Assembly (NCBI GenBank): GCA_933228675.1
Contig: OW121742.1
Span: 39,469,255 to 39,533,254, forward strand
Length of the DNA: 64,000 nt
Direction of reading: 5' to 3'
Origin: Stomorhina lunata
Taxonomy: Eukaryota; Arthropoda; Insecta; Diptera; Rhiniidae
Below, in pieces: positions 1 through 13,800 of this stretch (positions within the stretch are counted from its first letter, which is position 1; each line of letters opens with the position of its first letter). The translations under genes and the position numbers were made by a program. The notes beneath the pieces were generated by a model. That model was not told where the DNA came from, did no database searches, and was given only the letters and a program-made list of their open reading frames with translations.

Positions 1-1240
1 GGGGACAAAAAGGGTTAAAATAAATTGTTGGTACTTTTTCAACCCATGTGTATCTTTTGAACCAATCAACATAGTAACAAAATTTAGAACGAAGGCGGCA
101 AACAATAAAAAAATATTAGATACGTGTTTGGTACTTTTTTGATTTAGGGGACAAAAATTGATAAAAACGGGGGAAAAAATTAGGGTAGGTCCATTTTTCT
201 TTATCTTTCTATATCACTTAAACCCATAAAGCTAGAAATAAAATTTATAGGGAAGTCGATTGCCAAGTACAAAATATCAAATAAATATTTAGTACTTTTT
301 TCAATTTAGAGGGTAAAAAGGGAAAAATCGGTAAAATATCTCTTAAACCTAAAGCGATAGAAGCGAAAGTCAAATTGGTTTGAGATTCGCATTAAAAATA
401 AGAGGACACGTGTGTGTTGGTCTTTTATTAAATTCGGCCGCCTAGGGCGTAAAACAGGGTAGAAAAGGGAGAAATAATTAACATATCTCCGAAAACAACA
501 GCGATAGAAACAAAGTTGAAATTGGTTTTGGATCGGCTAGAAAAATAAGGGGACAAGTGTTTGGTCTTTTTTTTTTTGAAATGACACTAATATTGGTGAA
601 AAAGGGTAAAAACTATATTTTGGTACTTTTTTTAATCCATACATTTTTTTTTAAATAATAAATATAGAGACTCCATTTATATCACAATTGATAAATACTA
701 AAAAAAAAACATTAAACATGTGTTTCGTACTTTTACGATAAATGGTGCAAAAGGGCAAAAACGGGAAAATATTCAAGGGTGGGTTTTTTGGTTTTTAACT
801 ATAAATATCATTTAAGCTAATGAAGCCAGAAGTATAATTTATAGACAAGTCTATTCGCATTGAAGAAATATGAGACACGTGTTTGGTACTTCTTTCTAAT
901 TTCGGGGGTAAAAAGGGGAAAAATTGATAATATAATATCGCCTAACCCAAAAGTGATAAAAACAAAGACTTAATTGGTCTTAAATCAGCATTTAAAATTA
1001 AGGGACACATATTCGGTACTTTTTTTAAATTCTGCCGCCTAGGGGGTAAAACAGGGTAGAAAAGGTAGAAATTTAACATCATATTTTCGATAGAAACAAA
1101 GTTGAAATCGGATTTGAATCGGATGAAAAAATAAGGGGACACGTGTCTGGTACATTTTTGGAAATGGCACTAATAAGGACGAAAAAGGGTAAAAACTATA
1201 TTTTGGTACTTTTTTTAACCGAAACGTATCTTTTGAATTA
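1..1240. repeat. Diverged tandem repeat, period about 595 bp
   Basis: Two related copies of a roughly 595-bp unit fill the first 1.2 kb. The segment with GCCGCCTAGGG and AAAACAGGGTAGAAAAGG occurs near 437 and again near 1034. The motif GGTACTTTTTTTAA recurs near 625 and 1205, and a related form near 31. Within each unit a shorter theme (GGGGACACGTGTTTGGTAC) returns every 75-155 bp. The window begins inside the array, so its left edge is unknown. No gene is supported here; the short minus-strand open frames read straight through the repeat. Confidence 0.7.
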
Positions 1241-1970
1241 AAAACAAGTAAGAAAGTGCTATAGTCGGTCAAGCCCGACCATACGACTAAGGTCAAAGGT
1301 GTTCTTTTTCGTGCATAAAGACAAATATTTGCTAAATTTTGCCATCATACAAACATTTTACCAAAACTTTTATATCTGTGCTGTTTCCTTCATTTGGACT
1401 TATATGAGAGCTAGGGTCAAATGTGGACCGATTATCTCGAAATTTTGGAAGTTGATTACAAAAATTATGTATGCAAAAAATAAACTCAAAATTCTCATTA
1501 TCTTCAGATTTACGAGCGTTTTAGTGATTCTTTGTCTAGTTTAATGCGTTTTGACAGAAAAGTTTGTATGGAAGCTATGGTCAAATGTGGACCGATTTGA
1601 ACGAAATTTGGTACAGTGATTTCGGCTTATATAAGCAGTATCTGTTTTAAATTTCATCAAAAAATATTGATATTTGTGGCCAACATATCAATTTCGGAAA
1701 GTGGGACCTATGGGAGGTACCATAAATAATGGACCGATTTTGACGAATTTCGATAGCCATGGTCCCACAATTCAAATTGAATTGAAGAATTGCGACCTGT
1801 ACTTTAATTACATGGTTTACATGGGGTCCAGCCGTCCAGCCAGACGGACGGACTGAAATCGACTCAGAAAGTGATTCTAAGCCTATTGGTATACTAAAAG
1901 GTGGGTCTACTACATTTCGTTACATACATCAGCATAAACTTATATTACCCTCTCCATCTATGATGAACCG
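1241..1970 (+). mobile_element. Interspersed repeat of unclassified family
   Basis: The block opens with AAAACAAGTAAGAAAGTGCT and a small hairpin (GTCGG..CCGAC). It carries repeated 'AATGTGGACCGATT' phrases and a pyrimidine/purine run containing CCAGACGGACGGACTG near 1838-1854. It ends in a segment with GGTGGGTCTA and TTATATTACCCTC. This order resembles, from memory, abundant non-coding dispersed repeats of calyptrate flies. I cannot name the family or show target-site duplications, and no intact coding frame is visible. Confidence 0.5.
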
Positions 1971-2125
1971 TCGTGGTATAGCAGGTTAGACATCCGCCTA
2001 GCATACAAGAGGTCCCAAGTTCATTCCCCGGTTAGACCCACTTGAAAAAATAAATTTTCAAAAAAGCGGCGGTTCATCTCATAACTCAGCTAGCCACTGG
2101 TTATTGAGTATTAGGCTTTGTAAAG
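1967..2125 (+). mobile_element. tRNA-derived SINE-like sequence
   Basis: TGGTATAGCAG (1974-1984) fits the RNA polymerase III A box TRGYNNARNNG exactly. AGTTCATTCCC (2018-2028) fits the B box with two mismatches. The 44-bp spacing is as in a tRNA gene. The T-arm stem is poorly paired, so this is not a functional tRNA. A non-tRNA body with GCGGCGGTTCATCTC follows. A SINE head is the best reading; the 3' end is not defined. Confidence 0.45.
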
Positions 2126-2374
2126 CTTTTCTAACTAATGCATTTGCCGTTTGGAGCCGGAGTTAAAACGTAAGTCCCTTTCAATAAGTCTAAAAATAGA
2201 ATCGGATGCAGCTCATTGTCTGAGAGAAGTACCCCTTGTTCCAATTGAAATGTTGTGGGGGAATTATACATTATGTACTCTATACATTTTTTTCTGTCAA
2301 AAGTGAAAATAAAGTGGATTAATGAACAATGAAAAACACATAAACGCACAAATAAACATACATATAATGAGCAG
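2126..2374. other. No gene seen
   Basis: AT-rich sequence between the SINE-like head and the tandem duplication. The 89-codon minus-strand frame crossing it has no recognisable motif and a composition typical of non-coding DNA. Confidence 0.5.
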
Positions 2375-2752
2375 GTGTGTGTGCCTTGGCTTTCTCTCAT
2401 TCATCCATTAGTTGTTTCCGAATCATAGTAAAAGCAGTATACTCTCTTTTTTATGGGACTTTTCAAAACGACAAATAAATCAATGTATGGAAGTGCAACA
2501 TCTTTTTATTATAGAGTTTTTGCTTTAATCTTATTCTTTTGCCTATAATGGGTTAATGTGTGTGTGACTTGGCTTTCTCTCATTGGATAATCGTATCCAT
2601 TAGTTGTTTCCGAATTAGAGTAAAAGCAGTATACTCTCTTTTTTATGGGACTTTTCAAAACGACCATACGTCAAATCAATGTATGGAAGTGCAACATCTT
2701 TTTATCATAGAGTTTTTGTTTAATCTTATTATTTTGCCTATAATGGGTTAAT
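2375..2752. repeat. Two-copy direct tandem duplication, about 185 bp each
   Basis: Copy 1 (2375-2557) and copy 2 (2558-2752) share CCATTAGTTGTTTCCGAAT, GCAGTATACTCTCTTTT, CAATGTATGGAAGTGCAA and CCTATAATGGGTTAATG in the same order. Copy 2 carries small insertions such as GGATAATCGTAT. The copies are close in sequence, so the duplication looks fairly recent. No coding function is seen. Confidence 0.85.
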
Positions 2753-3230
2753 GTTTAAGTATCCAGAAAAACTATAGCATACTTTTAAGCTTTTTTTGTT
2801 AATTGCTCTATAAACTGTTGCCTACTTTTCCTGGCAATTTTCTTTGTTTTATTTCTTTCTATTATTTTCATTCAATATTTGAAATGTTTTTGACATTTTT
2901 GTTAGAAAAGAATGAACAAAAAAAAAAAAACTAAAATTAAATTAAATATTATCTAAATAAGTGTTACGCTCTACATGATAATGATCTCTTTATAAGAAAA
3001 AGGAACAAAAAAAAAAATATACTTAAAATTTAATTAAAATTTTCCTACACTTTTCTTGAATAACAAACAAACTCATATTTTTTAAGATGTATGTTTTTGA
3101 TGTTTTAAATGAAAGAAGAAAAAAGAAAGAAATTTATCTCTTATATTTTATTTCTTTTGCCGACTTATTTACTTGGCTAAAGTTTTGTCATTTCATTTAT
3201 TTTTTGCTTTTTTTTCTTATATATTTTCAG
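2753..3230. other. T-rich upstream or intronic DNA of boule
   Basis: No gene is visible. The stretch is T-rich and ends in a pyrimidine tract with ATATTTTCAG at 3221-3230, which would make a good splice acceptor for a 5' UTR exon. It is therefore either an upstream intron or promoter-proximal DNA. Confidence 0.4.
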
Positions 3231-4764
3231 TTAAAACAGAAAACTACATAAAAGACAACAGGAGCAATATCGCCGCATTTAAATTGAAGATTTTTCAAAA
3301 GAAAATTTAAGAAAATCGAAGAAAAGGCCAAGAAATTACAATTTCTCGTTCGTTCGTTCGTTCGTACGTACGTTCTTTTGCCAGCCAGTCAGTCAGTCGC
3401 AGCCAAAACAACCCAAAACATCAAAATCAACAACACACGTAAATTTTCAAATTTTCAAAATATTTTTAAACAAGATATAAAACTAACTAACAGCAATAAT
3501 ACAGCTACAGCCGCCTAACATTTTCGAATAGAAAAAAAAATTGAAAAGAAAAGTGCAGCCAGTCAGAGCTAAATCATCTCATCAGCCTTAAAATTCTTAA
3601 GAAACGAAGAGGTTAGTCTAAACGACTGCCAAACTCTTAGAAGCTAGAACAGAAAAAAAATTGCATTAAATTCAGCGACAAATTTTGAATTTCGAAGAAA
3701 AATTTTGAAATTATAAAATTTTCAATTCTCTACTCGTTCAACACACACCGATTTCAAACAGCCAAATAGACAGTCAAACCTTAGACATTATTCAGCTGCA
3801 AATAATTTTGAATTAAAAATTCTTAAGATTTGAACAAAAAAGAAAGACAAGACATTTATTTCGCCTAAGAAACGACGACAAAAGTAAAATCTAAAAATAT
3901 CTTTGAAAAAAAATATAAGAAAATTTTTTGAAAATATCAAGAAAATCAGCTGAAAAATAAAATAATTTTTACGTACTTAAATTTATAAAAAAAAGAGTGA
4001 TACTTAAATTTAAAACAAAAAAAAAACTTAACGAAATATAAAAAAAAAACAAATTGGTTGTAAAAAAAGAAACTTAAAATCTTAACGAAAAAACAGAAAA
4101 ATTAAAAAGAAAAAAAAAATCCAAAACGTTTTTAAAATTTTGATTAATTCAAAAGAACATAAAACCTTCAAGGAACGATCTCTGCCTAAATAGAAAATTT
4201 AACAAGAAACAAAAACAAAACAAAAAAATCTTAGAAATTTCAAAACCTTATCATCGAATTGTTACAATAATTTAAAAGAATTAGGAAAATAAACTTAATT
4301 TTCAAGGAAAAATCTACGGTCGTTATTTAGTTTTTAAACACAAAATCATCAAAAACCCCTTAAAACGTTATCTCAAAGAAAAAAAAAGTTTTGAACTTGC
4401 CGCTCAACTTTTAAGCCCAGCTTAAATCTTTTAATTGCTTTTTAAATTAACGTAAGCCTTTTCTTTTGTAAATTCTTTAACTGCTTCACCACCAAAAAAA
4501 AAAAAATTACAAAAAAATAGATAAACCACCACCAACAACAACTAAAAAACAAACAAAATTCATTTGTGATCAGCTGCCTCTGTCGCCAGTGAATCACTAC
4601 TTCCGCTTCTCTCTCAGCCCACTCAGCAGCAGCAGCTCTAAAGCAAAGAACTTTTCCCAAGTTTTTTGCTTCTCAAATTGAAAATTGTTTAATTTGTAAA
4701 CGCGTTTTAAAAAAAAACTTTCAAAATTCTAGCCTTAACGAACTTCAAACTTCAACCACAGCCT
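3231..4764 (+). promoter_or_regulatory. boule: Probable 5' UTR exon of boule
   Basis: Composition changes sharply at 3231 from T-rich to A-rich with CAA and CAG runs, which is typical of fly untranslated leaders. Landmarks are a TTCG/TACG tetranucleotide run near 3346-3374 and CAGTCAGTCAGTCGCAG near 3386. An in-frame TAA at 4708-4710 lies 57 bp before the start codon at 4765, so the coding frame cannot extend much further upstream. A possible splice acceptor precedes 3231. The transcription start is not identified and may lie outside the window. Confidence 0.45.
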
Positions 4765-4880
4765 ATGCACAAAATGGCAGCACCCACTGGAGCAGCGCCG
4801 CCGGCGGCCATTGAAGGTGCCCTAGCGGCCCCCAAATATGGTACACTGATACCAAACAGAATTTTTGTGGGCGGTATAAG
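4765..4880 (+). CDS. boule: boule coding exon 1
   Basis: Encodes residues 1-38 plus two bases of codon 39. It starts at ATG 4765 (MHKMAAPTG) and has a short Ala/Pro-rich leader, in unusually GC-rich DNA for this window. It then enters the RRM with [19 protein letters not shown], which contains RNP2. The donor is AAG|GTAAGA. An in-frame stop 57 bp upstream supports the start; a second methionine at residue 4 is the only close alternative. Confidence 0.93.
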
Positions 4881-7800
4881 GTAAGATATAGTATTAAGAA
4901 AATACAAATAAACTATATTGTGTAAGAAACTAAGAGACAAGTCTAGGGACTAGAGTAGGAGCAAACTATACGCTAGATTTAGATTAGAAATAGATCCGAG
5001 CACATATCAGTGTGGAGATTAAGACTATTATAGTCCCAAGACTATTATAGTCCCTAGACTATTATAGTCCCAATACTATTATAGTTTCAAGACTATTATA
5101 GTCCGCAGACAATTATAGTCCCCAGATTAGTAAAGACCCCATACTATTATAGTGTCGAGATTATTATAGTCCCCAAACAACTATAGTCTCCATACTATTA
5201 TAGTCCCCAGACTATAGTAGTCCCCATACTATAATAGTCCCTAGACTATTATAGTCCTCAGACTATAATAGTCTCCAGACTTTAATAGTTCCCAGACTTT
5301 AATAGTCCCCGGGCGATTATAGTCTCCAGACTATTATAGTCCCCGGACTATAGTAGTCCCCAGACTATTATAGTCCCAGACTTTACTAATCCTCAAACTA
5401 CTATAGTCTCCAGACTATTATAGTCCCCAGACTATAATAGTCCCCAGACTATAATAGTCCCCAGACTATAATAGTAACCAGACTATTAATAGTCCCCAGA
5501 CTACTATAGTCTCCAGACTATAATAGTCCCCAGACTATAATAGTCCCCAGACTATAATAGTTCCCAGACTATAATAGTCCCCAGACTATAATAGTCCCCA
5601 GACTATAATAATTCCCAGACTTTAATAGTTCCCAGACTTTAATAGTCCACTGACTATTATAGCCCCAGACAATTACAGTCCCCAGAATATTGTAGTCCCT
5701 AGACTACTATGGTCTCCAGACTATAATAGTCCCCAGACTATAATAGTTCCCAGACTATTATAGTCCCCAGACTATAATAGTCCCCAGACTATAATAGTCC
5801 CCAGACTATAATAATTCCGAGACTTTAATAGTTCCCAGACTTTAATAGTCCACTGACTATTATAGTCCCCAGACAATTACAGTCCCCAGAATATTGTAGT
5901 CCCTAGACTACTATGGTCTCCAGACTATAATAGTCCCCAGACTATAATAGTCCCCAGACTATAATAGTTCCCAAACTATAATAGTCCCCAGACTATAATA
6001 GTTCCCAGACTATAATAGTCCCCAGACTATAATAGTCCCCAGACTATAATAATTCCCAGACTTTAATAGTTCCCAGACTTTAATAGTCCACTGACTATTA
6101 TAGTCCCCAGACAATTACAGTCCCCAGAATATTCTAGTCCCTAGACTACTATAGTCTCCAGACTATAATAGTCCCCAGACTATAATAGTTCCCAGACTAT
6201 TATAGTCCCCAGACTATAATAGTCCCCAGACTATAATAGTCCCCAGACTATAATAATTCCCAGACTTTAATAGTTCCCAGACTTTAATAGTCCACTGACT
6301 ATTATAGTCCCCAGACAATTACAGTCCCCAGAATATTGTAGTCCCTAGACTACTATGGTCTCCAGACTATAATAGTCCCCAGACTATAATAGTCCCCAGA
6401 CTATAATAGTCCCCAGACTATAATAGTCCCCAGACTATAATAATTCCCAGACTTTAATAGTTCCTAGACTTTAATAGTCCACTGACTATTATAGTCCCCA
6501 GACAATTACAGTCCCCAGAATATTCTAGTTCCTAGACTACTATAGTCTCCAGACTATAATAGTCCCCAGACTATAATAGTTCCCAGACTATTATAGTCCC
6601 CAGACTATAATAGTCCCCAGACTATAATAGTAACCAGACTATTAATAGTCCCCAGACTACTATAGTCTCCAGACTATAATAGTCCCCAGACTATAATAGT
6701 CCCCAGACTATAATAGTTCCCAAACTATAATAGTCTCCAGACTATAATAGTTCCCAGACTATAATAGTCCCCAGACTATAATAGTCCCCAGACTATAATA
6801 ATTCCCAGACTTTAATAGTTCCCAGACTTTAATAGTCCACTGACTATTATAGTCCCCAGACAATTACAGTCCCCAGAATATTCTAGTCCCTAGACTACTA
6901 TAGTCTCCAGACTATAATAGTCCCCAGACTATAATAGTTCCCAGACTATTATAGTCCCCAGACTATAATAGTCCCCAGACTATAATAGTCCCCAGACTAT
7001 AATAATTCCCAGACTTTAATAGTTCCCAGACTTTAATAGTCCACTGACTATTATAGTCCCCAGACAATTACAGTCCCCAGAATATTGTAGTCCCTAGACT
7101 ACTATGGTCTCCAGACTATAATAGTCCCCAGACTATAATAGTCCCCAGACTATTATAGTCCCCAGACTATAATAGTTCCCAAACTATAATAGTCCCCAGA
7201 CTATAATAGTTCCCAGACTATAATAGTCCCCAGACTATAATAGTCCCCAGACTATAATAATTCCCAGACTTTAATAGTTCCCAGACTTTAATAGTCCACT
7301 GACTATTATAGTCCCCAGACAATTACAGTCCCCAGAATATTGTAGTCCCTAGACTACTATTGTCTCCAGACTATAATAGTCCCCAGACTATAATAGTTCC
7401 CAGACTATAATAGTCCCCAGACTATAATAGTCCCCAGACTATAATAATTCCCAGACTTTAATAGTTCCCAGACTTTAATAGTCCACTGACTATTATAGTC
7501 CCCAGACAATTACAGTCCCCAGAATATTCTAGTCCCTAGACTACTATAGTCTCCAGACTATAATAGTCCCCAGACTATGATAGTTCCCAGACTATTATAG
7601 TCCCCAGACTATAATAGTCCCCAGACTATAATAGTCCCCAGACTATAATAGTCCCCAGACTATAATAGTCCCCAGACTATAATAGTCCCCAGACTATAAT
7701 AATTCCCAGACTTTAATAGTTCCCAGACTTTAATAGTCCACTGACTATTATAGTCCCCAGACAATTACAGTCCCCAGAATATTCTAGTCCCTAGACTACT

Positions 7801-10800
7801 ATAGTCTCCAGACTATAATAGTCCCCAGACTATAATAGTTCCCAGACTATTATAGTCCCCAGACTATAATAGTCCCCAGACTATAATAGTCCCCAGACTA
7901 TAATAATCCCCAGACTATAAAAGTTTAATGGAAATTTTTCAAAAATTTCTTATTTTTATAGGAAATTTTTCTAAAATTTCTTATTTTTATAGGAAATTTT
8001 TCTAAAATTTCTTATTTTTATAGGAAATTTTTCAAAAATTTCTTATTTTTATAGGACATTTTTAAAAAATTTCTTATTTTTATAGGAAATTTTTCAAAAA
8101 ATTCTTATTTTTATAGGAAATTTTTCAAAAATTGCTTATTTTGATAGAAAATTTTTTAAAATTTCTGTTTTTATATGAAACTTTTCAAAATTTTTTATTT
8201 TTATAGGAAACTTTTCAAAAAATTCGTTTTTTATAGGAAATTTTAAAAAAATTTCTTATTTTTATAGGAAATTTTAAAAACATATTTTTATTTTTATAGG
8301 AAATTTTTCAAAAATTTCTTATTTTTATAGGAAATTTTTCAAAAATTTCTTATTTTTATAGGAAACTTTTCAAAAATTTCCTTTTTTTATAGGAAAATTT
8401 TCAAAAATTTCTTATTTTTATAGGAAATTTTTCAAAAATTTCTTATTTTCATAGGAAATTTTTCAAAAGCTTTTAATTTTTATAGGAATTTTTTCAAAAA
8501 TTTCGTATTTTTATAGGAAAATTTTCAAAAATTTCTTATTTTTATAGGAAATTTTTCAAAAATTTCTTATTTTATAGGAAATTTTTCAAAATTTCAAAAA
8601 TTTCTTATTTTTATAGGAAATTTTTCAAAAATTTCTTATTTTTATAGGAAATTTTTCAAAAATTTCTTATTTTTATAGGAAATTTTTCAAAAATTTCTTA
8701 TTTTTATAGGAAATTTTTCAAAAATTTCTTATTTTATAGGAAATTTTTCAAAAAATTTCTTATTTTTATAGGAAGTTTTTCAAAAATTTCTTATTTTTAT
8801 AGGATTTTTTTCAAAAATTTCTTATTTTTATAGGAAATTTTTTGAAAAATTTCTTATTTTTATAGGAAATTTTTCAAAAATTTCTTATTTTTATAGGCAA
8901 TTTTTCAAAAATTTCTTATTTTTATAAGAAATTTTTCAAAAATTTCTTATTTTTATAAGAAATTTTTCAAAAATTTCTTATTTTTATAAGAAATTTTTCA
9001 AAAATTTCTTATTTTTATAAGAAATTTTTCAAAAATTTCTTATTTTTATAAGAAATTTTTCAAAAATTTCTTATTTTTATAAGAAATTTTTCAAAAATTT
9101 CTTATTTTTATAAGAAATTTTTCAAAAATTTCTTATTTTTAATGGAAATTTTTCAAAAATTTCTTATTTTTATAGGAAATTTTTCTAAAATTTCTTATTT
9201 TTATAGGAAATTTTTCTAAAATTTCTTATTTTTATAGGAAATTTTTCAAAAATTTCTTATTTTTATAGGACATTTTTAAAAAATTTCTTATTTTTATAGG
9301 AAATTTTTCAAAAATTTCTTATTTTTATAGGAAATTTTTTAAAAATTTTTAAAAAATGTCTGTTTTATAGGAGGTTTTTCTTATTTTTATAGGATTTTTT
9401 TTATTATCCCATTCTTACGGCCCTAGCCTATTATTGACTAGTACTTTCTAGGACATAGGCCAAACAATAGCTCAGACAATTCAGATAATTCAGATCAGGT
9501 TATACGAACGATATCTTTTGTTCTTAAGATTCAAATAAAATTAAAAGATTCAAATAAAATTAGAACTTTATTAATTATCTTCTCTTTATTTTCAGTGGCG
9601 ACACAACAGAATCGGATTTGTGTCGTGTCTTTTCCGCCTACGGTAATGTCAAGTCCACAAAGATCATCGTGGATCGTGCTGGCGTTAGTAAAGGTTACGG
9701 TTTTGTCACTTTCGAAACGGAACAGGAAGCTCAAAGGCTGCAAACCGATGTAAGTTCTTTCAATTTCTTTTAAGCTTTTTCACTTTTCCCCTCTTTCTAT
9801 CTCTCTCTATCTAATTTCCTTCAACACAAACCATAAAAATCAACAAAAAATTGTAAATTTCGAAAAAAAAGTTTACAATAGTTTTAAAGAAATTATTAAT
9901 CTTAACCAATTGTATATTTTTTTATTTCTTATTTATTTATTTTTATTTTTTTTAACACCAAATATTACCTACACACACACACAACTTCTACTACTACTAC
10001 CAAACAATTAAATCTCCTACTACTTAATCGAACACAATTTTTGAAAATCAACGATTTCAAAATCTAAAAAAAACTAGGATAAAACTCGTTATCATTTGAA
10101 AATGTCGTGATAAAAAAAAACTGAAAGATTAAATCGTATAAAAAAATCTTGGCATTAGCTTCCGAGATCTAAGAGGCTCTCTTCTGAACGAAAGCAAAAC
10201 GTGTTTGAGAACCAATTAAACGGGTGTGTGTCTCACTCTCTCCCTCTGTATGTGTGTAAAGCGCGTCGTCGTTATCGTTCTGCACAACGTGAACGTTTTG
10301 AAATAAACGAAAAAATTTCGAACAAAAAACAATACAGGGAAGCCCAATGTTTTATAAACATTTCGTTTTCGTTTCTTTTTTGAAAAATTCTTGTTACAAG
10401 TTCCATTTTAATTAATTATTTACAATTTTTTACTTTTGATTTTTAACTGATTTTCTGGTTAATTTATTTATTCATTAATAATTCGTTAAAAACGTTCAAA
10501 TTCGTTAATTATTTATTACTCACCAAAAATTGTTGCGTTTCTTTTTAAAAATTAGTATAAAAATCAGCGTTTGTTTAAATAAAAAAAAACTTACTTTTTT
10601 ACTATTGAATTGTATTGATTTGTTCTTTTATCGATCAAAAAAAAGTTTAAATTACCCTCAAAATTTATGAAAAAAAACTTTGTTTAATATTTAATTAAAT
10701 TTATGTTGTAAATTATTTATTTTGTCTTTATTATTTCGTTTCGTCATGGTTAACAGTGTTAATTGGTTTTTTGGTTTAATTCTTTTTTTTTTATATTAAT

Positions 10801-13800
10801 TATTTATGATTTTTGTGTTTGTCTCAATGTCTGTGTCTTTTAAATAATTGCTGCCATCAAAAAACGACAATTAAAAGTTTAATGGTTATTCAAAAGTTCA
10901 AGAGAAAGAAAAACTAAATCAAATAAAATCCAGTAAAAAATTGAGGTCAATAAAAATTTTCTATAAAAAATATAAATTTTTGAAAAATTTCCTATAAAAA
11001 AATAAATTTTTAAAGAATTTCCTATAAAATTACATATTTTTGAAAAATTTTCTATAAAAAAATAGAAATTTTTGAAAAATTTCCTATAAAAATTAGAAAT
11101 TTTTGATAATTTCCGATATTTTTACAGGAAATTTTTTAAAAATTTCCTATAAAAATAGGAAATTTTTGAAAAATTTCTTCTAAAAATATGAAATTTTTGA
11201 AAAAATTTCCTATAAAAATAGGAAATTTTTGAAAAATTTCCTTTAGAAAAAAAAAATAAGAAATTTTTGAAAAACTTCCTTTACAAATAAGAAATTTTTG
11301 AAAAATTTCCTTTAAAAATAAGAAATTTTTGAAAAATTTCCTTTAAAAATAAGAAATTTTTGAAAAATTTCCTTTAAAAATAAGAAATTTTTGAAAAATT
11401 TCTTATAAAAATAAGAAATTTTTGAAAAATTTTCTAAAATAAGAAATTTTTAAAAAATTTCCTATAAAAATAAGAAATTTTTGAAAAAATTCCTATAAAA
11501 ATAAGACATTTTTGAAAAATTTCCTATAAAAATAAGAAATTTTTGAAAAATTTCCTATAAAAATAAGAAATTTTTGAAAAATTTCCTATAAAAATAGGAA
11601 AATTTTGATAAATTTCCTATAAAAATATTAAAATTTTGAAAAATTTTCTTATAAAAATAGGAAATTTTTGAAAAATTTCCTATATAAATAGGAAAATTTT
11701 GAAAAATTTCCTATAAAATTTTGAAAAATTTCCTATAAAAATAGGAAAATTTTGAAAAATTTCCTATAAAAATGGGAAATTTTTGTAAATTTTCCTATAA
11801 GAATAAGAAATTATAAAAATAGAAAATATTTGAAAATTTTTTTTTAAAAATAGGACATTTTTGAAAAATTCATTATAAAAATAGGAAATTTTTGAAAAAT
11901 TTCCTATAAAAATAGGAAATTTTTGAAAAATTTCCTATAAAAATAGGAAATTTTTGAAAAATTTCCTATATAAATAGGAAATTTTTGAAAAATTTCCTAT
12001 ATAAATAGGAAATTTTTGAAAAATTTCCTATAAAAATATGAAATTTTTGACAAATTTTCTATAAAAATAATAAATTTCTAAAAAGTTTTCCAAAAAAAAT
12101 TGGAAATTTTCGAAAAATTTCCTATAAAATTAAGAAATTTTCGAAAAATTTCCTATAAAAATAGAAAATTTTTGAAAAATTTCTTAGAAAAATAAGAAAT
12201 TTTTAAAAAATTTCCTATAAAAATAAGAAATTTTTGAAAAATTTGCTACAAAAATATGAAATTTTTGAAAAATTTCCTATAAAAATAAAAAATTTTTGAA
12301 AAATTTCCAATAAAAATAGGAAATAATTGAAAAATTTTCTATAAAAGTAGGAAATTTTTGAAAATTTCCTATAAAAATAGGAAAAATTTCCTATAAAAAT
12401 AGGAAAAATTTCCTATAAAAATAGGAAAAATTTCCTATAAAAATAGGAAAAATTTCCTATAAAAATAGGAAAAATTTCCTATAAAAATAGGAAAAATTTC
12501 CTATAAAAATAGGAAAAATTTCCTATAAAAATAGGAAAAATTTCCTATAAAAATAGGAAAAATTTCGTATAAAAATAGGAAAAATTTCCTATACAAATAG
12601 GAAAAATTTCCTATAAAAAAATAGGAAAAATTTCCTATAAAAATAGGAAAAATTTCCTATAAAAAAAGGAAAAATTTCCTATAAAAATAGGAAAAATTTT
12701 CTATAAAAATAGGAAAAATTTCCTATAAAAATAGGAAAAATTTCCTATAAAAATAGGAAAAATTTCCTATAAAAATAGGAAAAATTTCGTATAAAAATAG
12801 GAAAAATTTCCTATAAAAATAGGAAATATTTCCTATAAAAATAGGAAAAATTTCCTATAAAAATTGGAAAAATTTTCTATAAAAATAGGAAAAATTTCTT
12901 ATAAAAATAGGAAAAATTTCCTATAAAAATAGGAAAAATTTCCTATAAAAATAGGAAAAATTTCCTATAAAAATAGGAAAAATTTCGTATAAAAATAGGA
13001 AAAATTTCCTATAAAAATAGGAAATATTTCCTATAAAAATAGGAAAAATTTCCTATAAAAATTGGAAAAATTTTCTATAAAAATAGGAAAAATTTTCTAT
13101 AAAAATAGGAAATTTCTGAAAAATTTCCTATAAAAATAGGAAATTTTTGAAAAATGTCCTTTAGAAAAGAACATCTTTGAATTCTTAATTAAAATTTTTT
13201 AGCATTTCTAATTTTTTTTACCATACTATATATCTCTATAGGAGGTCAAATTGTTGTAAATAATTTCTATGAAAACTTTAATGAATTAGTTTTTAAATAA
13301 ACTAAATTTAAAGTGAAAAAAAGTTACCATTTATTTGCCAGGATTTTTGTATCAATTAGAGAAATATTTTGGACAAAAAAAAGTAGAGAATAAACAAAAC
13401 TTTTTTTGCTGGATTTATATGATTTTGTTAACAAAACTTGTTGTCTACCTTAAGGCAACAATTTACATAACAAAATTTCATAGCCTACATTAAGGCTGCA
13501 GTTGGTTTGTTGTTTTCTAAAAAACATAAAAACTTTAAATAATTTATTTATGGTTTACTTCTGTAATAATTTTTAAATATGTCTAAAAAAAACTTTTGAA
13601 TAAACATTTTTAGCAAAATTTAAATATTTATAAATAACAAATTTTTTTTATGTAAATTTTTAAATATAATTTTTTAGTTATTTTCTAGTTTTAGTTAAAG
13701 AAACAAAGTTTTTTTTTTTTGTTGAAAGCACAAATTTTATAAAATAAATTCAAAAATCTCTTATTTTATTTGAAATTTAATTTATTTCCTCCTAAAAGGC

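Noticed and set aside
1974..2040. A functional tRNA gene
   Set aside because: The A box is good, but the T-arm and acceptor stems do not pair and the B box has two mismatches, so it is SINE-like at best.
5022..7922. CRISPR-like regularly spaced repeats
   Set aside because: The spacers are constant bases (CCCA), not unique sequence; the organism is an animal; this is a simple satellite.
9531..9743. Minus-strand 70-codon frame
   Set aside because: It is the antisense of boule exon 2, whose plus-strand RRM is clear.
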